Below, piece after piece: positions 1 to 7,142 of a DNA stretch of 64,000 bases; the first letter of the stretch is position 1, and the number at the start of each line of letters is the position of its first letter. Source of the stretch: a virus; IMG/VR virus record IMGVR_UViG_3300025030_000071, positions 1-64,000 of that record; one strand, given 5' to 3'. Both the position numbers and the translations under genes were made by a program. The notes beneath the pieces were generated by a model, which did no database searches, was not told the DNA's origin, and was given only the letters and a program-made list of their open reading frames with translations.

Positions 1-10
1 TTTAATTTTC

Positions 11-58
11 TTTAAGGGCACTTTCTGAGGGCTTAAAATAGCCCCTGGTGCCCTTAAA
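11..58 (+). other. Nested hairpin
   Basis: TTTAAGGGCA (11-20) pairs perfectly with TGCCCTTAAA (49-58). An inner stem GGGCT/AGCCC closes around TAAAAT. No T-run follows it on the plus strand, so it is not a classic terminator. It could be an RNA structure, a processing site or the end of an upstream transcript. Confidence 0.55.
22..39 (+). repeat. 18-base direct repeat, copy 1
   Basis: TTTCTGAGGGCTTAAAAT is repeated exactly at 361-378. In both copies five non-matching bases and then CTGGT follow. Copy 2 lies about 80 bases upstream of the first gene, so the element may be regulatory. Confidence 0.7.
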
Positions 59-59
59 G

Positions 60-93
60 AGAAGAACGCTTGCCATGTGGTCCGCGTTCTTCT
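60..93 (+). other. Perfect 10-bp hairpin
   Basis: AGAAGAACGC (60-69) and GCGTTCTTCT (84-93) are exact inverted repeats around a 14-base loop. The hairpin abuts the nested hairpin at 11-58. No T-tract follows, so termination is unlikely without a factor. Confidence 0.6.
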
Positions 94-180
94 AAGACCC
101 AGTTCTAGTCCTGCTCAAAGCCATGAACAAGCCCAGTTCGCCCCAAACAAAAACCAAACCCTACTCGCTATCGCTCGTAC

Positions 181-209
181 CTTATTCGTTCCCAGGGGTC
201 ACGAATAAG
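181..209 (+). other. Perfect 9-bp hairpin
   Basis: CTTATTCGT (181-189) pairs with ACGAATAAG (201-209) across an 11-base loop. It lies between the two copies of AAAACCAAACCCT (150-162 and 222-234). The function is unknown; operator and RNA structure are both possible. Confidence 0.5.
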
Positions 210-243
210 CTCTTGTCTAACAAAACCAAACCCTCTTGGTCAA

Positions 244-261
244 AGTGAACGAAGTGAACGA
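244..261 (+). repeat. Tandem 9-mer AGTGAACGA x2
   Basis: Two exact head-to-tail copies of AGTGAACGA. The core GTGAAC recurs at 477-482 and, inverted as GTTCAC, inside the two TGTTCACGAACA sites at 1012-1040. These could be half-sites for one DNA-binding protein. Confidence 0.45.
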
Positions 262-360
262 ACACTCCCTGGGGGACATCGATACATGGCCCCTTAAACT
301 CCTCAGCTGCGTTTTAAGGCAAGCAAATGCCTTCACCTAGGCCAGGGTAGAGGCCCCTTT

Positions 361-378
361 TTTCTGAGGGCTTAAAAT
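361..378 (+). repeat. 18-base direct repeat, copy 2
   Basis: Exact copy of 22-39 (TTTCTGAGGGCTTAAAAT), 78 bases upstream of the start codon at 456. Confidence 0.7.
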
Positions 379-455
379 GGATCCTGGTCATTTCACAGCA
401 GATGGCTGACTCCAGTCTGGGTAGCTTGTTGCCGACTGCAAGGAGGTGACAAGGT

Positions 456-992
456 ATGAGTACAGCGAATAGCGAAGTGAACGGGTTATTGATAGTTGAA
501 TTGGTTCTGACCACTATGGAACATATATGTATGGGCGAACACCTGGCAAAACTTCGAGAGTTAACCCCTCACCTAGTTAACAAGAATGAGCTACTGTTAA
601 AAGAGCTTAGCTTGTTACAGAACTTCTTTGATATGTCTTCTGAGATATGCGCTATTATAGATGCAGAGAGAGGTAGGTTCTTAAGGGTTAACAAGCAATT
701 TGAGTTCTCTACTGGCATTTGTGTTAATGGTGAAATTCCCTTTATTGATGTTTTTCATACTGATGATGTTTTAGATCTAGGAATTGCTCTTAGAAATCTT
801 GAAGAGAATGAAGTCTGTAGACTTTCTTCCAGGATGAAATTAGCTAATACAATGTTCAGTAGGGTTGAATGGAGGTTTTGGCGCAATGGTAGTACTGGGC
901 TTTCTTGTGTTATCGGGACGTGTTGTCCTTCAGGGACCTTTGCTTGCGTTGTAGACCGTGATTTCTTATGTCCATTTCAAATCAAAAACTAA
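456..992 (+). CDS. PAS-domain-like protein
   Basis: 178 residues. The ATG at 456 is chosen because AAGGAGGTGAC lies 5 bases upstream. Residues 20-55 look helical. Residues 53-157 read like a PAS sensor fold: FFDMSSEICAIID, then GRFLRVNKQFE, then FIDVFHTDDV, then a VEWRFWRNG segment. This is the usual order of PAS/PAC strands in sensor kinases. No kinase, cyclase or output domain follows, so it is a stand-alone PAS module, and its ligand cannot be read from the sequence. Its leader and first residues resemble those of the next gene. The PAS call comes from motif recognition; profile alignment would settle it. PAS proteins in a phage late block are unusual. Confidence 0.7.
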   Translation: MSTANSEVNGLLIVELVLTTMEHICMGEHLAKLRELTPHLVNKNELLLKELSLLQNFFDMSSEICAIIDAERGRFLRVNKQFEFSTGICVNGEIPFIDVFHTDDVLDLGIALRNLEENEVCRLSSRMKLANTMFSRVEWRFWRNGSTGLSCVIGTCCPSGTFACVVDRDFLCPFQIKN

Positions 993-1011
993 TTTGTTCA
1001 TGTGCGCAGCT

Positions 1012-1040
1012 TGTTCACGAACAGAATTTGTTCACGAACA
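1012..1040. promoter_or_regulatory. Two tandem inverted repeats TGTTCACGAACA
   Basis: TGTTCACGAACA occurs at 1012-1023 and 1029-1040 with a 17-base period. Each copy is a TGTTC/GAACA inverted repeat around AC. A partial third copy (AATTTGTTCA) is at 991-1000. They fill the gap between the PAS gene and the start at 1058, where an operator would be expected. The half-site spacing does not match a standard LexA box (GAAC-N4-GTTC). Confidence 0.55.
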
Positions 1041-1057
1041 TGGGGAGGGAACAAGGT

Positions 1058-1513
1058 ATGAGTGGAGCGAATGGGTTAAGTGAAAATGGATGGAATGAAT
1101 GGTCCCGACATGTTCTTAAAGAACTTGAAAGGCTTAACGATAATTATGAAAAGATACAGTCTGATGTATCTGATCTCAAAGGAAGACTACAAAGTTACTC
1201 CCAAGAAGATGCAGTTGGTGCTAAAATTAGGTTAATAGCTATTGAGAAAAGTATTGAAGATAAAGAAGACAGGCTTAGGCTACTTGAGAATAGCACTAAT
1301 AAGTTTTCTGGTAAATGGACTATAATATCTTCTGTTGGTGCTGCTGTTCTTGCCGTTGTGGTATCCTTTCTGTTCAACATGTTGGCCCCTAAAGCCGAGA
1401 CTTATAATGAAAACAAAATTGAAACTGTTATTCAAAGAGAATATCCAGGATATTTCCTTAATCCAATTGTTGAATTTGTTACCCAAGTTGAGGGCTTTAC
1501 AGAAACTCCTTGA
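1058..1513 (+). CDS. Coiled-coil protein with one membrane segment
   Basis: 151 residues when started at the ATG at 1058, which follows GGGGAGGGAACAAGG. An upstream in-frame ATG at 968 would read through the operator-like repeats and lacks a ribosome site. Residues 15-80 form charged heptad-like helix. Residues 87-109 are a single hydrophobic span (WTIISSVGAAVLAVVVSFLF). About 40 residues follow it. The coiled coil plus C-terminal membrane span recalls small phage membrane proteins of the XhlA or holin-accessory type, but the tail after the span is longer and I would not assign that function. The leader GAGG-N2-ACAAGGTATGAGT is shared with the PAS gene. Confidence 0.7.
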   Translation: MSGANGLSENGWNEWSRHVLKELERLNDNYEKIQSDVSDLKGRLQSYSQEDAVGAKIRLIAIEKSIEDKEDRLRLLENSTNKFSGKWTIISSVGAAVLAVVVSFLFNMLAPKAETYNENKIETVIQREYPGYFLNPIVEFVTQVEGFTETP

Positions 1514-1550
1514 GAGAGATGGCTTTGATGTTCAGAGATTCACTTCTCTG

Positions 1551-1694
1551 ATGAATGCTTCAAGTAAAGATGACCCATTGGATTGTAAATATGTTCAGCT
1601 TTGTTTGAAAGATTTTATGCAGAAACATGAATTGGGTAAGTTTACAGAATTAAAAGATTTGTTAAGAGAAATTAGTAGTGAATTAAATGATTAA
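1551..1694 (+). CDS. Small hypothetical protein, start uncertain
   Basis: The frame is open from 1335 to 1694. The credible part is the C-terminal half, a charged helical segment ending in LREISSELND. ATG 1551 gives 47 residues and TTG 1488 gives 68. Neither has a clear ribosome site. The frame lies +1 relative to the preceding gene, whose last codons are CCT TGA, so a +1 slip could join the two. The stop overlaps the next ATG (ATGATTAA), which fits a coupled operon. The function is unknown. Confidence 0.4.
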   Translation: MNASSKDDPLDCKYVQLCLKDFMQKHELGKFTELKDLLREISSELND

Positions 1695-2514
1695 AGATGA
1701 CGGGGTTTCAGATAAACCATTAGAGAATATGCCCCGTGGGGATAAGATGGCTTTAGTCAGGTTTGATGGTACTGCTATTACCGAGAAGGGCAATCTAGTT
1801 AAGCATAATTGGTTTAAAGCTCTAGAGTTTAACCCAGCTAAGTATGCTGACATTGTGATGACCCCAGCAGAGGCTCAAGCCTTACAAGCTGCTCAGTATC
1901 GGATGAGTACTGGGGCTTCAATCGGAAGTATTATGATTTGTAGAGGGGCTCAAGCTTGTCCCCGCGCGGCCACGTGCCCCCTAGTCGCCATTCAGGAGGA
2001 GATAGACAGAAAAGGCGAAGCTCGTAACGTCCTACCCATCAACAGAAATTGTCCAATCGAAGAAACTATCTTTAGAGATACCCTGATTAAACTGGCTCAA
2101 GAGTTTGACCTTACTGATGAAGATGGAAACTTTACTGATCAAAGATTGGCTCTTGAACTAGCTGAGATCGAAGTGCTTGAAAGCAGGATGAATACCATCT
2201 TGTCAGTTAGATATCAAGACCTTACAGAAGAGAAGATTGTTTCAGTTATGGAAGACGAAACTGGAACAAGGACTCAATATGTTAAAGATATTGCAGATGC
2301 TTTTAAGGTAAAAGAAAAGTTAGATTTTAGAAAAGACAAGATCAGAAAGGATCTAGTAGCTACTCGTTACGACCAAAGGAAACTCTCGGCTCAAGAGACC
2401 AGCAAGTTCACTGATGCTTCTAGTATACAAACCAATCTGCTTAAAGAACTTAGAAGATTACAAACCCTTACTTTGCAGCAACGTGAAGAACAAAATCGGC
2501 CCACAGATGATTAA
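1687..2514 (+). CDS. Conserved-type phage protein with a four-cysteine cluster
   Basis: 275 residues. Cys85, Cys91, Cys97 and Cys122 (C-x5-C-x5-C-x24-C, three of them followed by Pro) form a likely zinc or iron-sulphur site after a helical MTPAEAQALQAAQYR segment. Residues 130-270 are mostly charged helix with coiled-coil character. It starts the dense block leading to the terminase, and the ATG overlaps the previous stop. A DNA-binding, small-terminase-like role would fit the position and the helical build, but no helix-turn-helix is evident, so I leave the function open. Confidence 0.8.
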   Translation: MIKDDGVSDKPLENMPRGDKMALVRFDGTAITEKGNLVKHNWFKALEFNPAKYADIVMTPAEAQALQAAQYRMSTGASIGSIMICRGAQACPRAATCPLVAIQEEIDRKGEARNVLPINRNCPIEETIFRDTLIKLAQEFDLTDEDGNFTDQRLALELAEIEVLESRMNTILSVRYQDLTEEKIVSVMEDETGTRTQYVKDIADAFKVKEKLDFRKDKIRKDLVATRYDQRKLSAQETSKFTDASSIQTNLLKELRRLQTLTLQQREEQNRPTDD

Positions 2515-2519
2515 TCACT

Positions 2520-5500
2520 ATGCCAATCAATCCACACTTTGAGGAGCTAGAAGCCGCTAAGTATTATTCTGGGCTAGCCCTTCAACGTCCACAACTACCC
2601 ACCTCTTTAGAAAGTCATCTACAATCAGCATTTAAACATGCTTCAATGTTTGACATTGAAACTGGTGACTTACATTCCTCAACTCCAATATATGAATCTG
2701 GGGTTCAACATGGAGTTGACAATCCCCAATTCTTTCATGCATTTGCAAGACCAACAAATATAGCAGGAACCTCAAGGGGTTATGTTGGAGGGTTTACTGA
2801 ACGTAGTCTCCAGAACCGCTTTGGCATGCCTGCTCAGGACGTTCTAGATATATTTGGAAAGTCTCCTTTAGGACAGAGAGACATTGTTGCTCAGACTCTG
2901 GATCAGCTTTCTGGTAGGGATATCTGGGTCCAGAACTTAAGACATGAGAGAGAATTTATCAATGCTAGGCTAGGCAGCGAAAAGGTCCAGGGTCCTGACG
3001 CTTTCTTAGAATGGGCAAAGAAGAACAATCTACAAACTCATAGTACAGGTCTTTATACTACTGATATAGGGATTAAAAGAGCTACTGTCCTTGCTAACCA
3101 AGGACAGTATTCTAAAACTCCAGTTGAACAGTATCTTAGCAGATGGGAAGGGGTATTTGGAGAATATAAGAGAGCTTTAGGAGGACCACGCCCACAAGGA
3201 ACTACTAGAGTCTTTGAAATGATGGATTTAACAAAGTCTGTCTTTGCGATGGCTCAGAGTAGAGGCTTTATGCCTCAGACTGGTGAACTATTTGCTGGCA
3301 CTGGGATTGAAGCTCTTTCAAGAGGTATGTTTGGTATCGGCGAAAGGCACACAAGCCTAGGAGACGCAGCTTTACAAGGAGAACTAACTAGACACCTTTA
3401 TGCTGCTGGTAACTTGATGTCTGAGAACCAGACATTACCTGAACAGTACCAGAAATTCTTCAAGAATATGGGGGATATTGTTCCCTATGCTAAACAGCGT
3501 GGTTTAGTTAAGAACATTGTTAGTACTTTTAGAGATATTGAGAAGTTTAAGCTAAGTGAGGAATTAGGCAGACCTGATTGGGATTTGTTGAGGGGCGCCA
3601 GAACAAAACCAGATCCAATACCTGGTAAGATGACCTTAAATACTCAGAATCCTGAAACTGGTGCTTATAGTGAAGAAGTCTACCATTACGTCACCAGAAA
3701 AGCAGTCCATCCATCGAACAAAGAATACTATACTACAGACATTAATGAATTAGTTAGTTCTTGGGAAGAGCAAGCCAAAGGTCGTCATGGCGTAATCCCG
3801 GACTACAAAGCCGCTTTAGAAGAAGCACGTAGAGAGTATATTGCTCCTTATCAAGCTCGGAAAACTCAATTAGGAGGTTCCACTTCTGGTGCCCTTCTTG
3901 AGACTGAGTCTTTATTTGAAGAACTCTCCCAAAAAATTGATAAGCAGATTACCTCCAGGATAGGCATCCCGCTAGAAGTAAAACCTTCTGGTTTTAAAAC
4001 AAAACTTTCCTCTTTTGCCAAAGAAAACTGGCCTACAGCTCTTCTGGTTGGTGGGGCCATGCTCGCTGGTGGTTGGCTCTTCTCTGGTAGAGACGATGAA
4101 TACAACACTATTGAAGGCTTAAGGCACCAAGGTTTCGCAGGAGAAACTAGAAGCAAAGTTACTGACTTCGGTTCAGGATTTGATCCATTAAAGCAATTGG
4201 CTAAGCAAGCCAATATGAGTTTTGGGGACATACTGAATCACCCTAATCTAAAAAGATTGTTAGAAGAAGGTAAAATTCTAAAAGAACTTGGGACTGGCAA
4301 GTTTGGCAAAGCAGACTTGATGGAGACTGCGCTAGGGACTGTTCCATTCAAGTATGTTAGAAAGACCCCTCACAGCATAGACTACCTCCTTACTAACGAA
4401 GATACCATTGGTAAAAGCCCAGAATTCATAAATAACTGGGCGATGTTAGCCCAAAGGGATATTAAACAAGAGGCCCTTGCATTAAGAAGACTTAGCGATT
4501 CAGACCTTACACCAACCCCATATCTTTTTGCAAAAAACAGACTCTATATGGAGTTAATGCCAGGGACCAGGGTGGCTGACATCTATGATGCCCCAGGATT
4601 AAAGCAAAAGCTCAAACCAAAACTAGAAGAAATGTTAAACATTTCTAGAAAATACGGCGTTTATAACGAAGATATTCATGGTGGAAATATCTTGTTTGAC
4701 AAATCTAGTGGCAGAATGTCTTGGATTGATTTCGGAGCCTCTTATTTCTTTCCTAGAGGTGTAAGGCAGCCCGAACCAGAACAAGAAATGGTTCGATCTT
4801 TTAATAAAATCCTGGATTACTTTACACCAACCCCAGTCCAATCAAACCAGTTCTCTGGTTTTGACGATGCTTATAATACCATTGAAGGGCTCAGGCATGG
4901 TGGTGTTGCCGGTGCCAATAGAAATAGGATTACTGATTTCGGTTCAGGTTGGGATCCATTAAGAAGTCTTCTTAGAGCGGAAGAAACATTAGCTTCTATC
5001 TTCAGAGACAAAGCAGTGCAACAGGCTTTTATTAATGCTAAAGAACTAAAAATTCTTGGTAAAGGTGAATTCGGCACATCTTATCTCATGGAGACTACAG
5101 TCCGAGGCAAACCCTTCCAGTTTGTACGTAAAAGAGGAAAGATAGGAGAACACGAAGCCGAATTTGCAACACGTGCAGAAGATTCAGTTGCCCCAACTGT
5201 TTATGGGCATTCACGCAGACATATAGATATGGAGTATTTTCCTGGTGAACTGTTAGGAGACGTACCGGCTGACGAACTTGCTGCTATGGGCGTTGGAAAG
5301 ATTGAAGATGCCGTAAGAGCAATACACAAAGTTGGTATTTTTCATAACGATCTGCATTTTAGTAATATGATGCGTGTTAAAACGCCACAGGGCAAACATG
5401 AAATTGGTATTATTGATTTTGGTTATCCTTATGCTGCTGCTTCAGGCACCCCAACTAAGCCATTAAGAGTTCGTCGAACCCCTTCTGAAAATCATCTAAC

Positions 5501-6737
5501 ATTTCAAGATATAACCCTGGGACAAGGCTTTACTGAAGATATGGCTCGGGTTAGAGAAAGTTTTGACTATTATTCTGACCCAGTTTGGCGTGCCGCCGAA
5601 GCTCAAAAACTTCAAGCTTTAGCTCCTACCAAAAAAGTTCCAACCAGGAATATGCAACTCCAAGCTCAGTTGCACATGCAACACGGCCAAGCCCCTGACC
5701 GCATCCAAGCTAACATCCAAGGCAATACTATTCCTGGTTTCCAAGAAGAAGCTCCTATAACTGGCAAAAAAGGTATAATGGCTAGGCTCAGACACTTCTT
5801 CGGTTTCGGTTCTCCTTGGCAAGGCATGTCTGACGAAGATAAATATAACCTCTCTGTCTATGGTGTAGAAGGCTTAAACCGTAAATATGGTCATCCAAGT
5901 TCAGCTAGTATAAAAATTAAAGATTACTTCGTTGAAGATGCTGATACTATCAGATTACTAATGGAAGGCGGCAAAGAAAGAACAATTCGTCTAGCTGGTA
6001 TTGATGCTCCTGAAATTTCACACGATGAAGATTACTCAACTAATAGAGTAAATCAAGATCAGCCTTATGGCTCTCAAGCTGCTACTAGATTAAAAGATAT
6101 TCTAGCTCAACAAGATTCATTAAGAGCCATTATTGATCCAACTGGTGGTTCTACTTATGGTCGTGACGTTGGGGTTTTGGTTGGCGCTGATGGCCAAAAC
6201 ATCAACTTAGAACTAGTCAGACAGGGCGCAGCAGCTTCTTTGCCCTTCGGTGATATCTCAAGTCGATTAGTAGATACTAATGAATTTAGAAAAGCAGAAG
6301 AAGAAGCTTCTGCTCAAGAAGAAGGCATGTGGGGTTTCCAAGGCTGGCAAAATGTCAGAGACCTACAAGAGGGCATGAAGCGTCGAATAACCAACACAAC
6401 CTTTACAGACCCTAAAGACTTATTTAACAACTTTAAAGCTGCTTCAATGGCCGCCAGATTAAACAACCCAGATGATGATCTTTCAGATATGCAAGCTGCT
6501 GGTGGAAGAGACGATTTTAATATTCTAGAAGGTTTAAGACACGGTTGGGCTTCTTCAAATAGAAAACTAAATACTGACTTTGGCTCTGGTTACAAAACCT
6601 CAGATGTAATTGAAACAATGAAACTCTCAACTAAGACCCATCGTATTCTACAAAAGGGCCAAAGAAGAGCAAACAGTTATATGAGAAACGCTGTCAGAAA
6701 CAACAAACAAATGATGATAGGTCATCATATAGGATAA
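2520..6737 (+). CDS. Multi-domain protein: DEDDh exonuclease, two kinase-like domains, SNase domain
   Basis: 1405 residues. Domains in order: (1) a DnaQ-like 3'-5' exonuclease, with Exo I FDIETGD (Asp45, Glu47), an Exo II-like stretch near 137-152 and Exo III His277-x4-Asp282; (2) a membrane-type segment, 505-522; (3) kinase-like domain 1, with GTGKFG (591-596), Lys615, Asp718 and Asn723 in DIHGGN, and DFG at 737; (4) kinase-like domain 2, with GKGEFG (847-852), Lys871, HND with Asp944, Asn949, and DFG at 966; (5) a staphylococcal-nuclease (thermonuclease) fold, about 1127-1280, with Arg1157, Glu1165 and Arg1215 matching its three catalytic residues. An EGLRHGG/TDFGSG motif stands before each kinase (525, 782), in degenerate form before the nuclease (1105), and near the C-terminus (1331). 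All catalytic residues I checked are present, except that HxD of kinase 1 reads NED. I infer a virion-delivered or membrane-attached enzyme. Confidence 0.88.
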   Translation: MPINPHFEELEAAKYYSGLALQRPQLPTSLESHLQSAFKHASMFDIETGDLHSSTPIYESGVQHGVDNPQFFHAFARPTNIAGTSRGYVGGFTERSLQNRFGMPAQDVLDIFGKSPLGQRDIVAQTLDQLSGRDIWVQNLRHEREFINARLGSEKVQGPDAFLEWAKKNNLQTHSTGLYTTDIGIKRATVLANQGQYSKTPVEQYLSRWEGVFGEYKRALGGPRPQGTTRVFEMMDLTKSVFAMAQSRGFMPQTGELFAGTGIEALSRGMFGIGERHTSLGDAALQGELTRHLYAAGNLMSENQTLPEQYQKFFKNMGDIVPYAKQRGLVKNIVSTFRDIEKFKLSEELGRPDWDLLRGARTKPDPIPGKMTLNTQNPETGAYSEEVYHYVTRKAVHPSNKEYYTTDINELVSSWEEQAKGRHGVIPDYKAALEEARREYIAPYQARKTQLGGSTSGALLETESLFEELSQKIDKQITSRIGIPLEVKPSGFKTKLSSFAKENWPTALLVGGAMLAGGWLFSGRDDEYNTIEGLRHQGFAGETRSKVTDFGSGFDPLKQLAKQANMSFGDILNHPNLKRLLEEGKILKELGTGKFGKADLMETALGTVPFKYVRKTPHSIDYLLTNEDTIGKSPEFINNWAMLAQRDIKQEALALRRLSDSDLTPTPYLFAKNRLYMELMPGTRVADIYDAPGLKQKLKPKLEEMLNISRKYGVYNEDIHGGNILFDKSSGRMSWIDFGASYFFPRGVRQPEPEQEMVRSFNKILDYFTPTPVQSNQFSGFDDAYNTIEGLRHGGVAGANRNRITDFGSGWDPLRSLLRAEETLASIFRDKAVQQAFINAKELKILGKGEFGTSYLMETTVRGKPFQFVRKRGKIGEHEAEFATRAEDSVAPTVYGHSRRHIDMEYFPGELLGDVPADELAAMGVGKIEDAVRAIHKVGIFHNDLHFSNMMRVKTPQGKHEIGIIDFGYPYAAASGTPTKPLRVRRTPSENHLTFQDITLGQGFTEDMARVRESFDYYSDPVWRAAEAQKLQALAPTKKVPTRNMQLQAQLHMQHGQAPDRIQANIQGNTIPGFQEEAPITGKKGIMARLRHFFGFGSPWQGMSDEDKYNLSVYGVEGLNRKYGHPSSASIKIKDYFVEDADTIRLLMEGGKERTIRLAGIDAPEISHDEDYSTNRVNQDQPYGSQAATRLKDILAQQDSLRAIIDPTGGSTYGRDVGVLVGADGQNINLELVRQGAAASLPFGDISSRLVDTNEFRKAEEEASAQEEGMWGFQGWQNVRDLQEGMKRRITNTTFTDPKDLFNNFKAASMAARLNNPDDDLSDMQAAGGRDDFNILEGLRHGWASSNRKLNTDFGSGYKTSDVIETMKLSTKTHRILQKGQRRANSYMRNAVRNNKQMMIGHHIG
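4092..4190 (+). repeat. EGLRH/TDFGSG motif, copy 1 (coding)
   Basis: Encodes residues 525-557 of the multi-domain protein. It carries DDEYNTIEGLRH and TDFGSGFDPL and comes directly after the membrane-type segment and before kinase-like domain 1. Copy 2 is at 4863-4961, a degenerate copy is at 5832-5894 and the last is at 6510-6593. Confidence 0.75.
4863..4961 (+). repeat. EGLRHGG/TDFGSG motif, copy 2 (coding)
   Basis: Encodes residues 782-814 (DDAYNTIEGLRHGG and TDFGSGWDPL), immediately before kinase-like domain 2. Copies 1 and 2 with their kinases look like one tandemly duplicated module. Confidence 0.75.
6510..6593 (+). repeat. EGLRHG/TDFGSG motif, last copy (coding)
   Basis: Encodes residues 1331-1358 (DDFNILEGLRHG and TDFGSGY), about 50 residues after the nuclease domain and close to the C-terminus. 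Confidence 0.7.
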
Positions 6738-6741
6738 TATT

Positions 6742-7140
6742 ATGTCAGTAACAACAAAAATCGGCCAATTTGCCCGATGGGCTTACGAAAAAGGCGTGGC
6801 AGGCTGGGCGTCAGGGCTTAACAATGCCAAAGGTGGATGGGCCAGAGGTGGCCTCAAGGGCTTTATGGGAGCAGCTAAAGGTAGAAGGATGGCGGCACTA
6901 GGACGTGGCGCCTTGGACACTTATAGGCTTGGGAGAACGGGCCTTGGCCGTTGGGACTCTGCGGCGGCAGCAGCATCTACTTATGCTGGTCCTACTGCTC
7001 AAATGGCTGGTAGTTGGTTAACGGCTGGCAATTTAAGAGGCAGAGGCGCTTATCGTTTTGCTTCTTCTGCTGCCAGGATCGGAGCCACTGGAGCCGCTCT
7101 TGATTTCTTAAATCCATTCTCATTAGGTTTTAACGACTAA
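6742..7140 (+). CDS. Small Gly/Ala/Arg-rich protein
   Basis: 132 residues, strongly basic, rich in Gly, Ala, Arg and Trp, with no charged-acid patches. Amphipathic helices with GRGA/GGWARGG patterns suggest membrane or DNA contact. It follows the multi-domain enzyme after 4 bases. Composition links it to the proteins at 7143 and 9294. The function is unknown. A minor virion protein carried with the DNA would fit. Confidence 0.75.
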   Translation: MSVTTKIGQFARWAYEKGVAGWASGLNNAKGGWARGGLKGFMGAAKGRRMAALGRGALDTYRLGRTGLGRWDSAAAAASTYAGPTAQMAGSWLTAGNLRGRGAYRFASSAARIGATGAALDFLNPFSLGFND

Positions 7141-7142
7141 AC

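Larger units (their letters stand above)
1..455. other. Non-coding leader region rich in short repeats and hairpins
   Basis: No convincing gene is visible here. The stretch holds three perfect hairpins (11-58, 60-93, 181-209), an 18-base direct repeat (22-39 and 361-378), a 13-base direct repeat AAAACCAAACCCT (150-162 and 222-234) and a tandem 9-mer (244-261). A 41-codon ORF at 123-248 has no ribosome binding site and runs through the repeats. The region ends in a strong Shine-Dalgarno (AAGGAGGTGAC, 440-450) for the gene at 456. I infer a regulatory or boundary region upstream of the late block. I could not identify a sigma-70-type promoter with confidence. Confidence 0.6.

Noticed and set aside
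123-248. 41-codon plus-strand ORF in the leader region
   Set aside because: It has no ribosome site, it runs through repeats and a hairpin, and its composition is low-complexity.
1-455. tRNA gene or CRISPR array
   Set aside because: No cloverleaf or T-loop GTTC-x-A-x-TC, and the repeats are only two copies each without regular spacers.
1012-1040. LexA/SOS box
   Set aside because: The GTTC-AC-GAAC arrangement has inverted order and wrong spacing compared with GAAC-N4-GTTC boxes.
968-1057. Upstream ATG extending the coiled-coil membrane protein by 30 residues
   Set aside because: No ribosome site, and the extension would translate the operator-like inverted repeats. The ATG at 1058 has a good site.
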